Numbered from the stretch's first letter, positions 1 to 8,231 are shown. The stretch: 32,402 nt of DNA from an uncultured Streptococcus sp. (GCA_934216185.1 CAKQBM010000002.1:1-32402), one strand, 5' to 3'. Program-made: numbers and translations. The notes: generated by a model not told the origin, from the letters alone.

Positions 1-9
1 GAGAATGGC

Positions 10-1470
10 TTGGAATTAAGAGGAATTGACTATCTCAGAAGAAAGTTGAGTCTCTATCAGACTAGGGTTAACTTGAGATATAAACATTATGCTATGCAGC
101 ATCATGAATCACCTTTAGGAATCACAATTCCTGCTCATGTTAGAGTAAAGTATAAAGCAGTTCTGGGTTGGGCTGCAAAGGGAGTAGATAGTCTTGCAGA
201 TCGCTTGATTTTTAGGGAATTTTCTAACGATGATTTTAATGTCATGGAAATCTTCAATCAGAATAACCCTGATATTTTCTTTGATAGTGCTATTTTATCT
301 GCTTTGATTGGTTCGTGTAGTTTCGTCTACATTTCTAAGGGTGAAGACGACGAGGTTAGGCTACAAGTTATTGAGTCAAGTAACGCGACAGGTGTCATTG
401 ATCCTATCACTGGATTGCTTGTTGAAGGTTATGCGGTACTTGCTCGTGACGATTATAATAGCCCGACTCTTGAAGCGTACTTTGAACCAAATGCGACACA
501 CTTTATTCCTAAGGATGGGGAACCTTATTCAGTTCTGAATGAAGCTGGAGTTCCTTTATTGGTTCCGGTAATTCATCGCCCAGATGCAGTTCGTCCTTTT
601 GGACGATCACGAATTACTAGAGCGGGAATGTATTATCAAAAATACGCTAAACGGACACTAGAACGGGCTGATATTACTGCTGAATTCTATTCGTGGCCAC
701 AGAAATACATTATTGGTCTTGATCCTGATGCAGAACCGTTAGAAAAGTGGAAAGCAACTGTTTCTAGCCTATTAACTATTTCGGCTAGTGACAATGGTGA
801 GAAACCAAGTATTGGACAATTCACTACGGCAAGTATGTCACCATTCACCGAACAGCTAAGGACAGCAGCTGCTGGATTTGCTGGAGAGATGGGCTTGACT
901 TTGGATGATTTGGGCTTTGTGTCTGACAATCCATCATCTGTGGAAGCCATCAAGGCTAGTCACGAAAATCTTCGTCTAGCTGGTCGAAAGGCTCAGCGTT
1001 CGCTAGGTGCTGGATTGCTAAATGTCGCTTATGCTGCAGCGTGCTTACGTGATGAGTTTCATTATGCAAGAAGTCAATTTGTAAGGACAGCAGTCAAATG
1101 GGAGCCATTATTTGAGGCTGATGCCAATACAATGACTATGATTGGTGATGGTGTTGTCAAACTAAATCAGGCATTACCTGGTTACATCAATGCAGAAACT
1201 ATTCGAGACCTGACTGGTATCGCAGGAGACATGTCTGCTAAGCCTGTTTCAGACATTCCACAAACATCATCTGAGGCAGAAACTGGGGCAGATAAACAGA
1301 AGAATAGGATTATTTCAACCTATGAAATTACGTCTCTTTTGAGTAACTACCAAAAAGGTGTTTTATCGAAGGAAAATGCTATTTCTTTATTAGTCTCAAC
1401 CGGAATCAACCCTACTGAAGCTGAAGAAATGTTGAACAGAACAAAAGTTTTGGAGCAAGTAGATGAATGA
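10..1470 (+). CDS. Portal protein (SPP1 Gp6-like)
   Basis: The portal is the dodecameric ring at the capsid vertex through which DNA is packaged and ejected. The 486-residue length, the N-terminal pattern (LRGIDYLRRKL, then a basic Tyr-rich stretch), the mixed alpha/beta middle and the helical 'VEAIKASHENL' segment near residue 320 match SPP1-type portals of Gram-positive siphophages. It overlaps the MuF gene by 8 bases, the standard portal-MuF pairing. The frame is open to the left edge of the window. TTG at 10 is the only start codon visible, with GAG at 1-3 as a possible end of a Shine-Dalgarno (SD) sequence, so a few N-terminal residues could lie outside. Identification is from memory of the family and from context. 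Confidence 0.9.
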   Translation: MELRGIDYLRRKLSLYQTRVNLRYKHYAMQHHESPLGITIPAHVRVKYKAVLGWAAKGVDSLADRLIFREFSNDDFNVMEIFNQNNPDIFFDSAILSALIGSCSFVYISKGEDDEVRLQVIESSNATGVIDPITGLLVEGYAVLARDDYNSPTLEAYFEPNATHFIPKDGEPYSVLNEAGVPLLVPVIHRPDAVRPFGRSRITRAGMYYQKYAKRTLERADITAEFYSWPQKYIIGLDPDAEPLEKWKATVSSLLTISASDNGEKPSIGQFTTASMSPFTEQLRTAAAGFAGEMGLTLDDLGFVSDNPSSVEAIKASHENLRLAGRKAQRSLGAGLLNVAYAAACLRDEFHYARSQFVRTAVKWEPLFEADANTMTMIGDGVVKLNQALPGYINAETIRDLTGIAGDMSAKPVSDIPQTSSEAETGADKQKNRIISTYEITSLLSNYQKGVLSKENAISLLVSTGINPTEAEEMLNRTKVLEQVDE

Positions 1471-2860
1471 TGAGATTGATGTACTACCTAAACTTCTGGA
1501 AGAAGTAAAAAAGGAATTTGAGCTTGCTTATGGAGAGAGCGAGATTATCAAAAATGCTTTTGCCACGTTGGAAGCCAAAAAAGCCACTTACAAAACAGCA
1601 AATGAGTTTGCGATTGAAATTGGTGCAATTCTTTCTAAGGCTCTAGGAGCCTCTATAAGCGCTGATAAACTACCAAATGGTAAAATGTATTACAATATCG
1701 CTCAGCGCTTGTTGACGGACGTGCTAGGACGAAATTACGAGCTTGTCAGTGGTTATACTAGTGATGTTCAGAAGAATTTGAACGATAAAGCAAAAATCGG
1801 TCTCAAAGTTCAAGTTCCTGAACTAAATAAGGACCGAATAGCTGGCATTGTGAATCGCTTTTCATCTGAGGATAATTTCGAGGATGTCAGTTGGTTGCTA
1901 GATGAACCTATTGTGAACTTCACACAGTCCATTATTGATGATAGCATTAGGAAGAATGCGGAGTTTCATCATAAAGCTGGATTACAACCTGAGATTGTTA
2001 GAAAATCCTATTTTCATTGTTGTAAGTGGTGTCAGGAAGTTCAAGGAAATTATAAATATCCAAGAGTTCCAAAGGACGTTTATAGAAGGCATCAGCGTTG
2101 TCGTTGCACTGTAGACTATGATCCGAAAAGCGGAAAAGTTCAGGATATTTGGAATAAAATTTGGAGAAAAAAAGATGAAAGTGATAAAATTGAAGTAAGG
2201 AAGGATATAAATCAAAATTCTCAAATGAGCGAAGTGAGAAAGCTAGCTCTTCAAAATGGGATTCTTTCAAATCCTATTAAGAAAAGTCGTAAAAAATTAA
2301 CTGAGGAACAAATTATCGAAGCTGTTGGTGGTGGAGATATGACACTAGGATCTTGTTCGTCAGTAGCATTTGCATATATTGGAAACAAAGGTGGCTATAC
2401 TGTCTTAGATTTTAGAGGAGGAAAGAGTTGTGATTTCTTTTCTCGAAATAGTAGAATTGAAATGATTGGGAGTCTTCCAGGAGTTAAAATGCATGTTGCT
2501 AAACATACAAATGATTTTATTGCAGTAAAAGAATTGTTGGAGAAAGTAGAAAGTGGGAATGAGTACTACTTAGCAACAGGTAAGCATGCAGCTATTATAA
2601 GAAAAAATGAAGGTCGTTTCGAGTTCTTGGAACTTCAAACAGAAACGTTAAATGGTTTTAAACCGTTTAACAACATCGTTCTTAAAGAGAGATTCAAAGG
2701 TCAAAAGTCTCACAATGCAGTTGGGAGAAGATATGATGCAAAGAGTTATCTCATTGATGTGAACTCATTGAAAGATAACCCTGAATTTCACAAGATATTG
2801 AGTTTTATCAATACAGCGGATTCTAAACAAATGAAAGGGATTGAGGGACATGAAAAATGA
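1463..2860 (+). CDS. MuF minor head protein with C-terminal papain-fold toxin-like domain
   Basis: Residues 1-235 are a phage Mu gpF-type minor head protein, carried in the capsid next to the portal. Its end has the usual Cys/His cluster: C186, C187, C190, H210, C213, C215. MuF proteins usually stop near there. This one continues after a charged linker (235-280) into about 185 more residues. That extension has a Cys in 'GSCSSVAFAY' (C298), a His in 'GKHAAII' (H375) and an acidic/Gln pair in 'FLELQ' (E390, Q392). The order and spacing look like the papain-fold/glutamine-deamidase toxin domains (Tox-PL-like) of polymorphic toxins. MuF-toxin fusions in temperate phages of Firmicutes are known. 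The downstream gene fits an immunity protein. The MuF call is firm; the toxin chemistry is inference. Confidence 0.85.
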   Translation: MNDEIDVLPKLLEEVKKEFELAYGESEIIKNAFATLEAKKATYKTANEFAIEIGAILSKALGASISADKLPNGKMYYNIAQRLLTDVLGRNYELVSGYTSDVQKNLNDKAKIGLKVQVPELNKDRIAGIVNRFSSEDNFEDVSWLLDEPIVNFTQSIIDDSIRKNAEFHHKAGLQPEIVRKSYFHCCKWCQEVQGNYKYPRVPKDVYRRHQRCRCTVDYDPKSGKVQDIWNKIWRKKDESDKIEVRKDINQNSQMSEVRKLALQNGILSNPIKKSRKKLTEEQIIEAVGGGDMTLGSCSSVAFAYIGNKGGYTVLDFRGGKSCDFFSRNSRIEMIGSLPGVKMHVAKHTNDFIAVKELLEKVESGNEYYLATGKHAAIIRKNEGRFEFLELQTETLNGFKPFNNIVLKERFKGQKSHNAVGRRYDAKSYLIDVNSLKDNPEFHKILSFINTADSKQMKGIEGHEK

Positions 2861-3089
2861 TTATGATGAAGTGAACTGGTCCGATTATTGTTATAAAGAA
2901 AATGATGGCGATAAAACTTGGTGGGTTGATACATCATGGTTTGCTAAAGGCTTGATGCTGATCACATTTGACAAGAAAAAATTCTATAATCTTTTTGAAG
3001 ATTATCCTCATAATATGAGTTCAGAAGAGATTGAGATCTTTGATAAAGAAAATCCGTTTTGGGCCGATTTCTTTTCGGACCGAAAATAA
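2850..3089 (+). CDS. Putative immunity protein for the MuF toxin domain
   Basis: A 79-residue, acidic, aromatic-rich protein (four Trp; many Asp, Glu and Phe) with no signal peptide or membrane segment. I do not recognise the family. Its start overlaps the end of the MuF-toxin gene by 11 bases, and a hairpin terminator follows it immediately, so the two form a closed pair. Small size, acidity and position straight after a polymorphic-toxin C-terminus are what is expected of a cognate immunity protein. ATG at 2850 is preferred over TTG at 2841 because AAAGGGA lies nine bases before 2850. It could instead be an unrelated head-region gene. Confidence 0.65.
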   Translation: MKNDYDEVNWSDYCYKENDGDKTWWVDTSWFAKGLMLITFDKKKFYNLFEDYPHNMSSEEIEIFDKENPFWADFFSDRK

Positions 3090-3097
3090 GAAATTTT

Positions 3098-3121
3098 AAG
3101 CACTCGTAAGGGTGCTTTTAT
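3098..3121 (+). terminator. Hairpin terminator after the MuF toxin/immunity pair
   Basis: An 8-bp stem (3098-3105 with 3110-3117, one T-G pair) closes a GTAA tetraloop of the GNRA type and runs into TTTTATTGT. It lies nine bases after the immunity stop codon. The U-tract is only moderate, so termination may be partial. Confidence 0.6.
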
Positions 3122-3199
3122 TGTGCTTTAGTTTAGGAGGTGATTCGATATCTCCCAGCGATAGGGTTATCATGCGATGACGATTGAAAGGAAATTAGA

Positions 3200-4615
3200 A
3201 TGGCTAGGAAGAAGAAACTTGGCAATCAGAATCCTACTCAATCGGTGATTTTAAAATACGTCAAGAAAAATTCAAGAGCTAAGGAAGCGATTGAACTTTA
3301 CGAGCGGACAGGTCTTTCTTGTTATGCATGGCAGAAAAATCTTTTGTTACCGATGATGGCCATTGATAAAAATGGTCTTTGGGTGCATCAGAAGTTTGGC
3401 TATTCAATTCCACGGCGAAACGGGAAATCAGAAATCCTCTATATTTTTGAAATTTGGGGGCTGCATAAAGGATTAAATATCCTACATACTGCCCACAGAA
3501 TTTCTACCTCTCATGCCTCTTTTGAGAAGGTTAAACGATACCTTGAAAAAATGGGTTATGTAGATGGTGAGGATTTCAATTCTATTCGAGCCAAAGGACA
3601 AGAGAGAATTGAACTTTATTCAACAGGTGGTGTTGTACAATTCCGTACCAGGACATCCAATGGTGGTCTTGGTGAAGGGTTTGACATGATGATTATTGAC
3701 GAGGCTCAGGAGTACACGACCGAACAGGAATCTGCTTTGAAATACACGGTTACGGATAGTGAAAATCCTATCACAATCATGTGTGGAACACCTCCGACAC
3801 CAGTTTCAAGTGGTACGGTCTTTACTAAGTATCGTGAGACTTGTCTCTTTGGAAAAGGGAAGTATTCTGGCTGGGCTGAGTGGTCGGTTTCTGATGAAAA
3901 GGAAATTGACGATGTGGAAGCCTGGTATAATTCTAATCCATCCATGGGCTACCACTTAAATGAGCGAAAGATTGAGGCAGAGCTTGGTGAGGATAAGTTG
4001 GACCATAATATCCAACGTTTGGGATTTTGGCCGACTTACAACCAGAAATCTGCTATCTCTGAAACTGAGTGGAACGAGCTCAAAGTGGATGATGTTCCAG
4101 AGTTATCTGGGAAGTTATCTGTTGGTATTAAGTACGGCCAAGATGGAACGAATGTAGCGATGAGTATTGCTGCACGAACCAAGGATGGACGTTTCTTTGT
4201 AGAAACAGTCGATTGTCAATCTGTTCGTAATGGGAATGAGTGGATGGTTGCTTTCTTGCGTCAAGCTGATGTGGCTCAAATTGTCATCGATGGCGCAAGT
4301 GGTCAAAAGATCCTGGACGAAGAGTTGAAGGACTACAGAATCAAGAACGTGATTCTACCAACGGTGAAGGAAATCATCGTGGCCAACGCTCTTTGGGAAC
4401 AGGGTATTTACCAGAAAACCATTTGTCACGCTGGTCAACCATCATTGTCCAAAGTAGCTACTAACTGCGACAAGCGGAATATTGGCTCAAATGGTGGCTT
4501 TGGTTATCGATCGCACTTTGACGACATGGATATTTCTTTGATGGATAGCGCTTTGCTTGCGCACTGGGCTTGTGCTACGACCAAGCCTAAGAAAAAGCAA
4601 AAAATCAGTTATTAA
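3200..4615 (+). CDS. terL: Terminase large subunit
   Basis: Motor ATPase and nuclease that cuts the concatemer and pumps DNA into the prohead through the portal. The ATPase half shows Walker A 'PRRNGKSE' (71-78) and Walker B 'MMIIDEAQE' (163-171), with a coupling-type 'CGTPPTP' segment at 195-201. The C-terminal nuclease half has D364 ('IVIDGAS') and acidic residues D441, D442 and D449. The first nuclease Asp expected near 'VGI.YGQDG' is Lys311. The start has GAAAGG nine bases upstream. The position is unusual: terL normally precedes portal, but here it follows portal-MuF-immunity and is bracketed by two terminator hairpins. No small terminase gene precedes it, although a 19-codon open stretch with an AGGAGGTGAT box lies at 3121-3180. 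Confidence 0.93.
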   Translation: MARKKKLGNQNPTQSVILKYVKKNSRAKEAIELYERTGLSCYAWQKNLLLPMMAIDKNGLWVHQKFGYSIPRRNGKSEILYIFEIWGLHKGLNILHTAHRISTSHASFEKVKRYLEKMGYVDGEDFNSIRAKGQERIELYSTGGVVQFRTRTSNGGLGEGFDMMIIDEAQEYTTEQESALKYTVTDSENPITIMCGTPPTPVSSGTVFTKYRETCLFGKGKYSGWAEWSVSDEKEIDDVEAWYNSNPSMGYHLNERKIEAELGEDKLDHNIQRLGFWPTYNQKSAISETEWNELKVDDVPELSGKLSVGIKYGQDGTNVAMSIAARTKDGRFFVETVDCQSVRNGNEWMVAFLRQADVAQIVIDGASGQKILDEELKDYRIKNVILPTVKEIIVANALWEQGIYQKTICHAGQPSLSKVATNCDKRNIGSNGGFGYRSHFDDMDISLMDSALLAHWACATTKPKKKQKISY

Positions 4616-4619
4616 AATA

Positions 4620-4643
4620 AGCGGTCTTGTGACTGCTTTTTTT
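4620..4643 (+). terminator. Intrinsic terminator after terL
   Basis: AGCGGTC (4620-4626) pairs with GACTGCT (4631-4637) around a TTGT loop, giving a 7-bp stem with one G-T pair, followed by an unbroken T-run to 4643. It begins five bases after the terL stop and separates terL from the scaffold-capsid genes. Confidence 0.75.
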
Positions 4644-4695
4644 GATGCCCAAAATTACCGAACTGCCGGGAAAGCAGGAGAAAGGAGACATGAGA

Positions 4696-5157
4696 ATGTC
4701 AGAATTTAAACCAATCACTACACAAGAAGAATTTGATGCTGCTATTAAGGAGCGTTTATCTCGTGAGAAAGCGAAGTATAGCGACTATGACCAGCTCAAA
4801 TCTCGAGTTACAGAATTGGAAGAAGAAAATGTTGGCTTGAAGTCAACAATCGAAGCTACTAATCAAAGCAAGGCAAATGCTGACAAGCAACTTGAAGAGT
4901 TGCAGAATCAAATCGCTGGTTATGAGACGGCTAGTCTGCGAACTCGCATTGCATTGAAACATGGACTACCTTACGACCTTGCAGATCGTTTACAGGGAAA
5001 TGATGAAGAAAGCTTTGAAGCGGATGCAGAGCGTTTGGCTGGATTTATTAAACCAGCAACTAAAGTAGCGCCTGTTAGATCAACAGAACCTGTTTTAGAA
5101 AAAACAGAAAACACATTGTATAAAAACCTAATTCAAGGTTTAGAGATTAAAGAATAA
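4696..5157 (+). CDS. Capsid scaffolding protein
   Basis: A 153-residue, highly charged protein with a coiled-coil core (roughly residues 20-75, rich in Lys, Glu and Gln) and a short helical C-terminus. That is the build of Gp20/DUF4355-type scaffold proteins, which organise capsid assembly and then leave the prohead. It sits directly before the major capsid gene, as scaffolds do. ATG at 4696 is chosen because GGAG at 4684-4687 lies eight bases upstream. ATG at 4690 would sit too close to this box, and the longer frame from 4642 overlaps the terL terminator and has no ribosome site. Confidence 0.85.
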   Translation: MSEFKPITTQEEFDAAIKERLSREKAKYSDYDQLKSRVTELEEENVGLKSTIEATNQSKANADKQLEELQNQIAGYETASLRTRIALKHGLPYDLADRLQGNDEESFEADAERLAGFIKPATKVAPVRSTEPVLEKTENTLYKNLIQGLEIKE

Positions 5158-5169
5158 AGGAGAAATCAT

Positions 5170-6066
5170 ATGACAGATCAACTTTCAAAAGGAACATTAT
5201 TTGACCCAATGCTTGTGACAGACCTTATCAACAGAGTTAAGGGTCACAGCTCACTGGCTAAATTGTCTAATCAACAAGCGATTCCGTTTAATGGATTAAA
5301 GGAATTCACTTTTACATTGGATTCTGATGTAGATATCGTGGCAGAAAATGGTAAAAAAACTCATGGCGGTGCAAGTCTAGAATCTGTAACTATTGTGCCT
5401 ATTAAAATCGAGTATGGCGCTCGTGTATCTGATGAGTTCATTTTTGCATCAGAAGAAGCTAAAATCGATACTTTGAAGTCATTCAATGAAGGATTTGCTA
5501 ATAAAGTAGCTCGTGGTATTGATATCATGGCTTTCCATGGCGTAAATCCACGTACTAAACAAGAATCCACTGTTATTGGGAATAACTGCTTTGATAAAGC
5601 GGTCACTCAGACAGTGAACTTTACAACAAGCGATCCAGATACTAATGTCGAAGATGCAGTTAAAATGATTCAAGGAGCTGACAATATCGTTAGCGGTATG
5701 GCTATTGATACTACATTTGCAAGCGCACTAGCTAGCATGAAGAACGCAGCGAATGAACGCCTATACCCTGAATTGGCATGGGGAGCAAATCCAGGGGCCA
5801 TTAATGGTCTACCTGTAGATGTGAATACTACAGTTGGTCTTAATGTTGGGACCAATAAGGATGTTGCTATTATTGGTGACTTTGCTAACATGGTTAAATG
5901 GGGATATGCTAAGCAGATTCCACTAGAAGTCATTCAATATGGTGATCCAGACAATTCTGGAAAAGACTTGAAAGGTTATAACCAAGTCTATCTTCGTTCA
6001 GAAATCTATCTCGGATGGGGAATTTTGGATAAAAACAGCTTTGCTCGTGTTGTGAAAGCGGGGTAG
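5170..6066 (+). CDS. Major capsid protein (HK97 fold)
   Basis: The 298-residue shell protein. The length is typical of streptococcal and lactococcal siphophage capsid proteins that use a separate scaffold. Visible family traits are the N-terminal 'LSKGTLFDPMLVTDLINRV' helix, the 'HGGASLESVTIVPIKIEYGARVSDEF' E-loop/P-domain-like region around residues 64-90, and the closing beta segment 'YLRSEIYLGWGIL'. An AAAGGAG box lies shortly before the ATG. The position between scaffold and connectors supports the call. No N-terminal delta domain is present, in keeping with the separate scaffold gene. Confidence 0.92.
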   Translation: MTDQLSKGTLFDPMLVTDLINRVKGHSSLAKLSNQQAIPFNGLKEFTFTLDSDVDIVAENGKKTHGGASLESVTIVPIKIEYGARVSDEFIFASEEAKIDTLKSFNEGFANKVARGIDIMAFHGVNPRTKQESTVIGNNCFDKAVTQTVNFTTSDPDTNVEDAVKMIQGADNIVSGMAIDTTFASALASMKNAANERLYPELAWGANPGAINGLPVDVNTTVGLNVGTNKDVAIIGDFANMVKWGYAKQIPLEVIQYGDPDNSGKDLKGYNQVYLRSEIYLGWGILDKNSFARVVKAG

Positions 6067-6069
6067 TAT

Positions 6070-6288
6070 ATGGAATACATTAATGTAAAAACAGGGACCA
6101 CTATCGTTACTGAAAATGAAATTAGTGGAGGTGATTGGGTTCCGATTGGAGAATACAAGCCCTTGGACTCATTGACTAACGCAGCATTGAAAAAAATCCT
6201 TGATGAAAAAGGAATTACTTATGATAGCCGTGCAACAAAAACAGAATTGATTTCACTAATTGAACAAACTAATACTGATGCCCAGTAG
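6070..6288 (+). CDS. Small head protein with HeH/LEM-like domain
   Basis: A 72-residue protein. The first 30 residues are a beta-rich strip ('GTTIVTENEISGGDWVPIGEY'). Residues 33-66 ('SLTNAALKKILDEKGITYDSRATK' and on) form a helix-extended loop-helix (HeH/LEM/SAP-like) motif, common in short proteins encoded between capsid and connector genes. It starts three bases after the capsid stop, so it is probably translated by coupling. The role is not established; a DNA-contacting or connector-accessory role is possible. Confidence 0.75.
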   Translation: MEYINVKTGTTIVTENEISGGDWVPIGEYKPLDSLTNAALKKILDEKGITYDSRATKTELISLIEQTNTDAQ

Positions 6289-6308
6289 TGGTTTGATTGG
6301 AGGTAGAA

Positions 6309-6704
6309 ATGGAAAACTTTGCAACAGTAGAAGATGTTCAAACATTGTGGCGAACATTGAAATTCGATGAGAAAGAACGAGCCGAAGCACTGTTGGAAGT
6401 TGTTTCTCATTCTCTTCGTGTTGAAGCTAAAAAAGTTGGTAAAGATTTAGATGGGTTAGTGGGAACTGACCCATCATTTGCTTCAGTGGTCAAGTCTGTG
6501 ACGGTAGATGTAGTAGCCCGTACCTTGATGACCTCAACTAATCAGGAGCCGATGACCCAGTTTTCTGAGAGTGCCCTAGGCTATTCAGTGAGTGGCTCTT
6601 ATCTAGTTCCTGGCGGAGGTCTCTTTATTAAAGACTCAGAATTGAAACGTCTGGGCCTTAAGAAACAAAGATATGGGGTGATTGATATTTATGGGACAGA
6701 TTAA
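6309..6704 (+). CDS. Head-tail connector (Gp15/adaptor type)
   Basis: A 131-residue mostly helical protein ('VEDVQTLWRTLKFDEKERAEALLEVVSHSLR') ending in a short beta/loop section with 'GGGLFIKDSELKRLGL'. This is the pattern of the Gp19/Gp15/Gp42 family of adaptor proteins that dock under the portal. ATG at 6309 is chosen because GGAGG at 6299-6303 lies five bases upstream. It overlaps the next gene by 14 bases, as is usual for this set of connector genes. Confidence 0.8.
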   Translation: MENFATVEDVQTLWRTLKFDEKERAEALLEVVSHSLRVEAKKVGKDLDGLVGTDPSFASVVKSVTVDVVARTLMTSTNQEPMTQFSESALGYSVSGSYLVPGGGLFIKDSELKRLGLKKQRYGVIDIYGTD

Positions 6705-7029
6705 AGGGATTACTGTAACTTTGATTGAAAAAACCAAGTCAGGTAAAGACGACTTTGGACACACTATTTATGAAAATTCAGAAATTCAAATAGATAATGT
6801 TCTAGTCGTTCCAGCTTCAACTGAAGATATCACAAATCAGCTTAATTTGACGGGGAAAAAAGCTGCTTATACGCTAGGCATCCCAAAAGGTGATCAGAAC
6901 GAATGGAAAGACCGTGAAGTTCGTTTCTTTGGACGTAAATGGCGCACGATTGGCATACCTCTAGAAGGTATCGAAGCAATGATGCCTTTGGACTGGAATA
7001 AGAAAGTTATGGTCGAGACTTATGAGTAA
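6691..7029 (+). CDS. Head closure / head-tail joining protein (SPP1 Gp16-like)
   Basis: A 112-residue beta-rich protein with 'RFFGRKWRTIGIPLEGIEAMMPLDWNKKVMVE' near the C-terminus, a pattern typical of stopper proteins that close the DNA channel after packaging. ATG at 6691 is taken over the upstream TTG (6682) because GGGGTG lies ten bases before it. It is the second of four overlapping connector genes, and order alone supports the stopper role. Confidence 0.75.
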   Translation: MGQIKGITVTLIEKTKSGKDDFGHTIYENSEIQIDNVLVVPASTEDITNQLNLTGKKAAYTLGIPKGDQNEWKDREVRFFGRKWRTIGIPLEGIEAMMPLDWNKKVMVETYE

Positions 7030-7258
7030 AATGAAATTCGAATTAAATTCATCTGGAGTGTCAGAACTTCTTCGTTCTGCTGAAATGCAGAATCTCTTGA
7101 GAGAAAAAGGGAAGGAAGTTGCAGACCGTGCTGGAGAAGGTTTTGAATTGACTGTATCACCTGGTCAAAAGCGTGCAAATGCCACAATTAGCACAACAAA
7201 CATCAAAAGCAGAAAGAAAAATGCTAAAGATAATACATTGTTAAAGGCTTTAAGATGA
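7022..7258 (+). CDS. Short HK97 gp10-like tail-joining protein
   Basis: A 78-residue protein with the family features 'LREKGKEVADRAGEGFEL', followed by a basic, Ser/Thr-rich stretch and 'NTLLKALR' at the end. HK97 gp10-type head-tail joining proteins are usually 100-140 residues, so this is a short form, as in several streptococcal phages. It overlaps the gene before by 8 bases and the gene after by 4. Function is assigned from position between stopper and tail terminator. Confidence 0.65.
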   Translation: MSKMKFELNSSGVSELLRSAEMQNLLREKGKEVADRAGEGFELTVSPGQKRANATISTTNIKSRKKNAKDNTLLKALR

Positions 7259-7590
7259 TTGAAAAAATTGTAAAAAAATATTTAGATGAACAATTAGATG
7301 TTCCGACTTATTTTGAGCATGACATTAACATGCCTGAGACATTTGTAATCATTCAAAAAACTGGAGGTGGAGGGAACAATTATGTTCACTCTGCCACTTT
7401 TGTTTTTCAAAGTTATGCACCATCGCTTCAAAAAGCTGCTGAATTAAATGAAATTGTAAAAAATACAATTGAAAACATAATCACAGTAAATGAAATCAGT
7501 GGTGTTCATCATAATAGTGATTACAATTTTACAGATACCGACACGAAACAATATCGTTATCAAGCGGTATATGATTTAAATTATTTTTAA
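7255..7590 (+). CDS. Tail terminator / tail completion protein (SPP1 Gp17-like)
   Basis: A 111-residue alpha/beta protein. The helix-strand order ('IEKIVKKYLDEQL', 'TFVIIQKTGGGG', 'SATFVFQSYAPSLQKAAELNEIVKNTI', 'QYRYQAVYDLNYF') is that of tail terminators, which cap the tail tube and join it to the head. The next gene downstream is the major tail protein, the expected order. It is coupled to the preceding gene by an ATGA overlap. Confidence 0.75.
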   Translation: MIEKIVKKYLDEQLDVPTYFEHDINMPETFVIIQKTGGGGNNYVHSATFVFQSYAPSLQKAAELNEIVKNTIENIITVNEISGVHHNSDYNFTDTDTKQYRYQAVYDLNYF

Positions 7591-7604
7591 AAGGAGGTGT
7601 AATT

Positions 7605-8228
7605 TTGGCGCCAGAATTAGAAGCGACAGAAGCAAGAACACCAAATGCAGAATCAACAGGAGGAAAGAATATGACAACTGCATCAGCATCAAATGTAACG
7701 GCTGCAAAACCTAAAATCGGAGGGGCGGTCTCTACTGCTCCAGCTGGAACAAACCTACCATTAAATGCAAAAACAGTACTGGACGCTGCATTTAAAACTC
7801 TAGGGTATATTTCAGAAGATGGCTTGACAAACGAAAACTCACCAGAAAGTGAAGAAGTAAAAGCATGGGGCGGACAAACAGTCTTGTCTTCTCAAACTGA
7901 AAAGAAAGATACCTTCAAATATAAATTGATTGAGGGGCTTAACATTGAAGTCTTGAAAGAAGTCTATGGGCCAGATAACGTTTCAGGAACTCTTGAAACT
8001 GGTATTACTGTAACAGCCAATAGTAAAGAATTGCCAGAACATATCTTGGTTATCGATACATTGCTGAAAAACGGTTATGTGAAACGCGTTGTCATCCCTC
8101 GTGGTAAGGTTAGCAAAATTGGCACAATCAGCTACAAAGACGGCGAACCTATCGGCTATGAATTGACAATCACTGCATTACCAGACAACAGTGAAAACAC
8201 TCACTACGAATACATTCAAGGAGCGTAA
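7605..8228 (+). CDS. Major tail protein (two possible starts)
   Basis: Tail-tube subunit. The domain 'GGAVSTAPAGTNLPLNAKTVLDAAFKTLGYISEDGL', then a beta-rich body and 'GYELTITALPDNSENTHYEY' at the end, is the pattern of streptococcal major tail proteins. Two starts are well supported. TTG at 7605 has GGAGG seven bases upstream and gives 207 residues. ATG at 7671 has AGGAGG at 7659-7663 and gives 185 residues. The extra 22 residues are acidic and low in complexity. The shorter form starts at the usual position for the family as I remember it. Both forms may be made. Confidence 0.88.
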   Translation: MAPELEATEARTPNAESTGGKNMTTASASNVTAAKPKIGGAVSTAPAGTNLPLNAKTVLDAAFKTLGYISEDGLTNENSPESEEVKAWGGQTVLSSQTEKKDTFKYKLIEGLNIEVLKEVYGPDNVSGTLETGITVTANSKELPEHILVIDTLLKNGYVKRVVIPRGKVSKIGTISYKDGEPIGYELTITALPDNSENTHYEYIQGA

Positions 8229-8231
8229 TAT

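Noticed and set aside
4642..4695. Longer N-terminus for the scaffold protein from TTG 4642
   Set aside because: It begins inside the T-run of the terL terminator and has no ribosome site. ATG 4696 has GGAG at the right distance.
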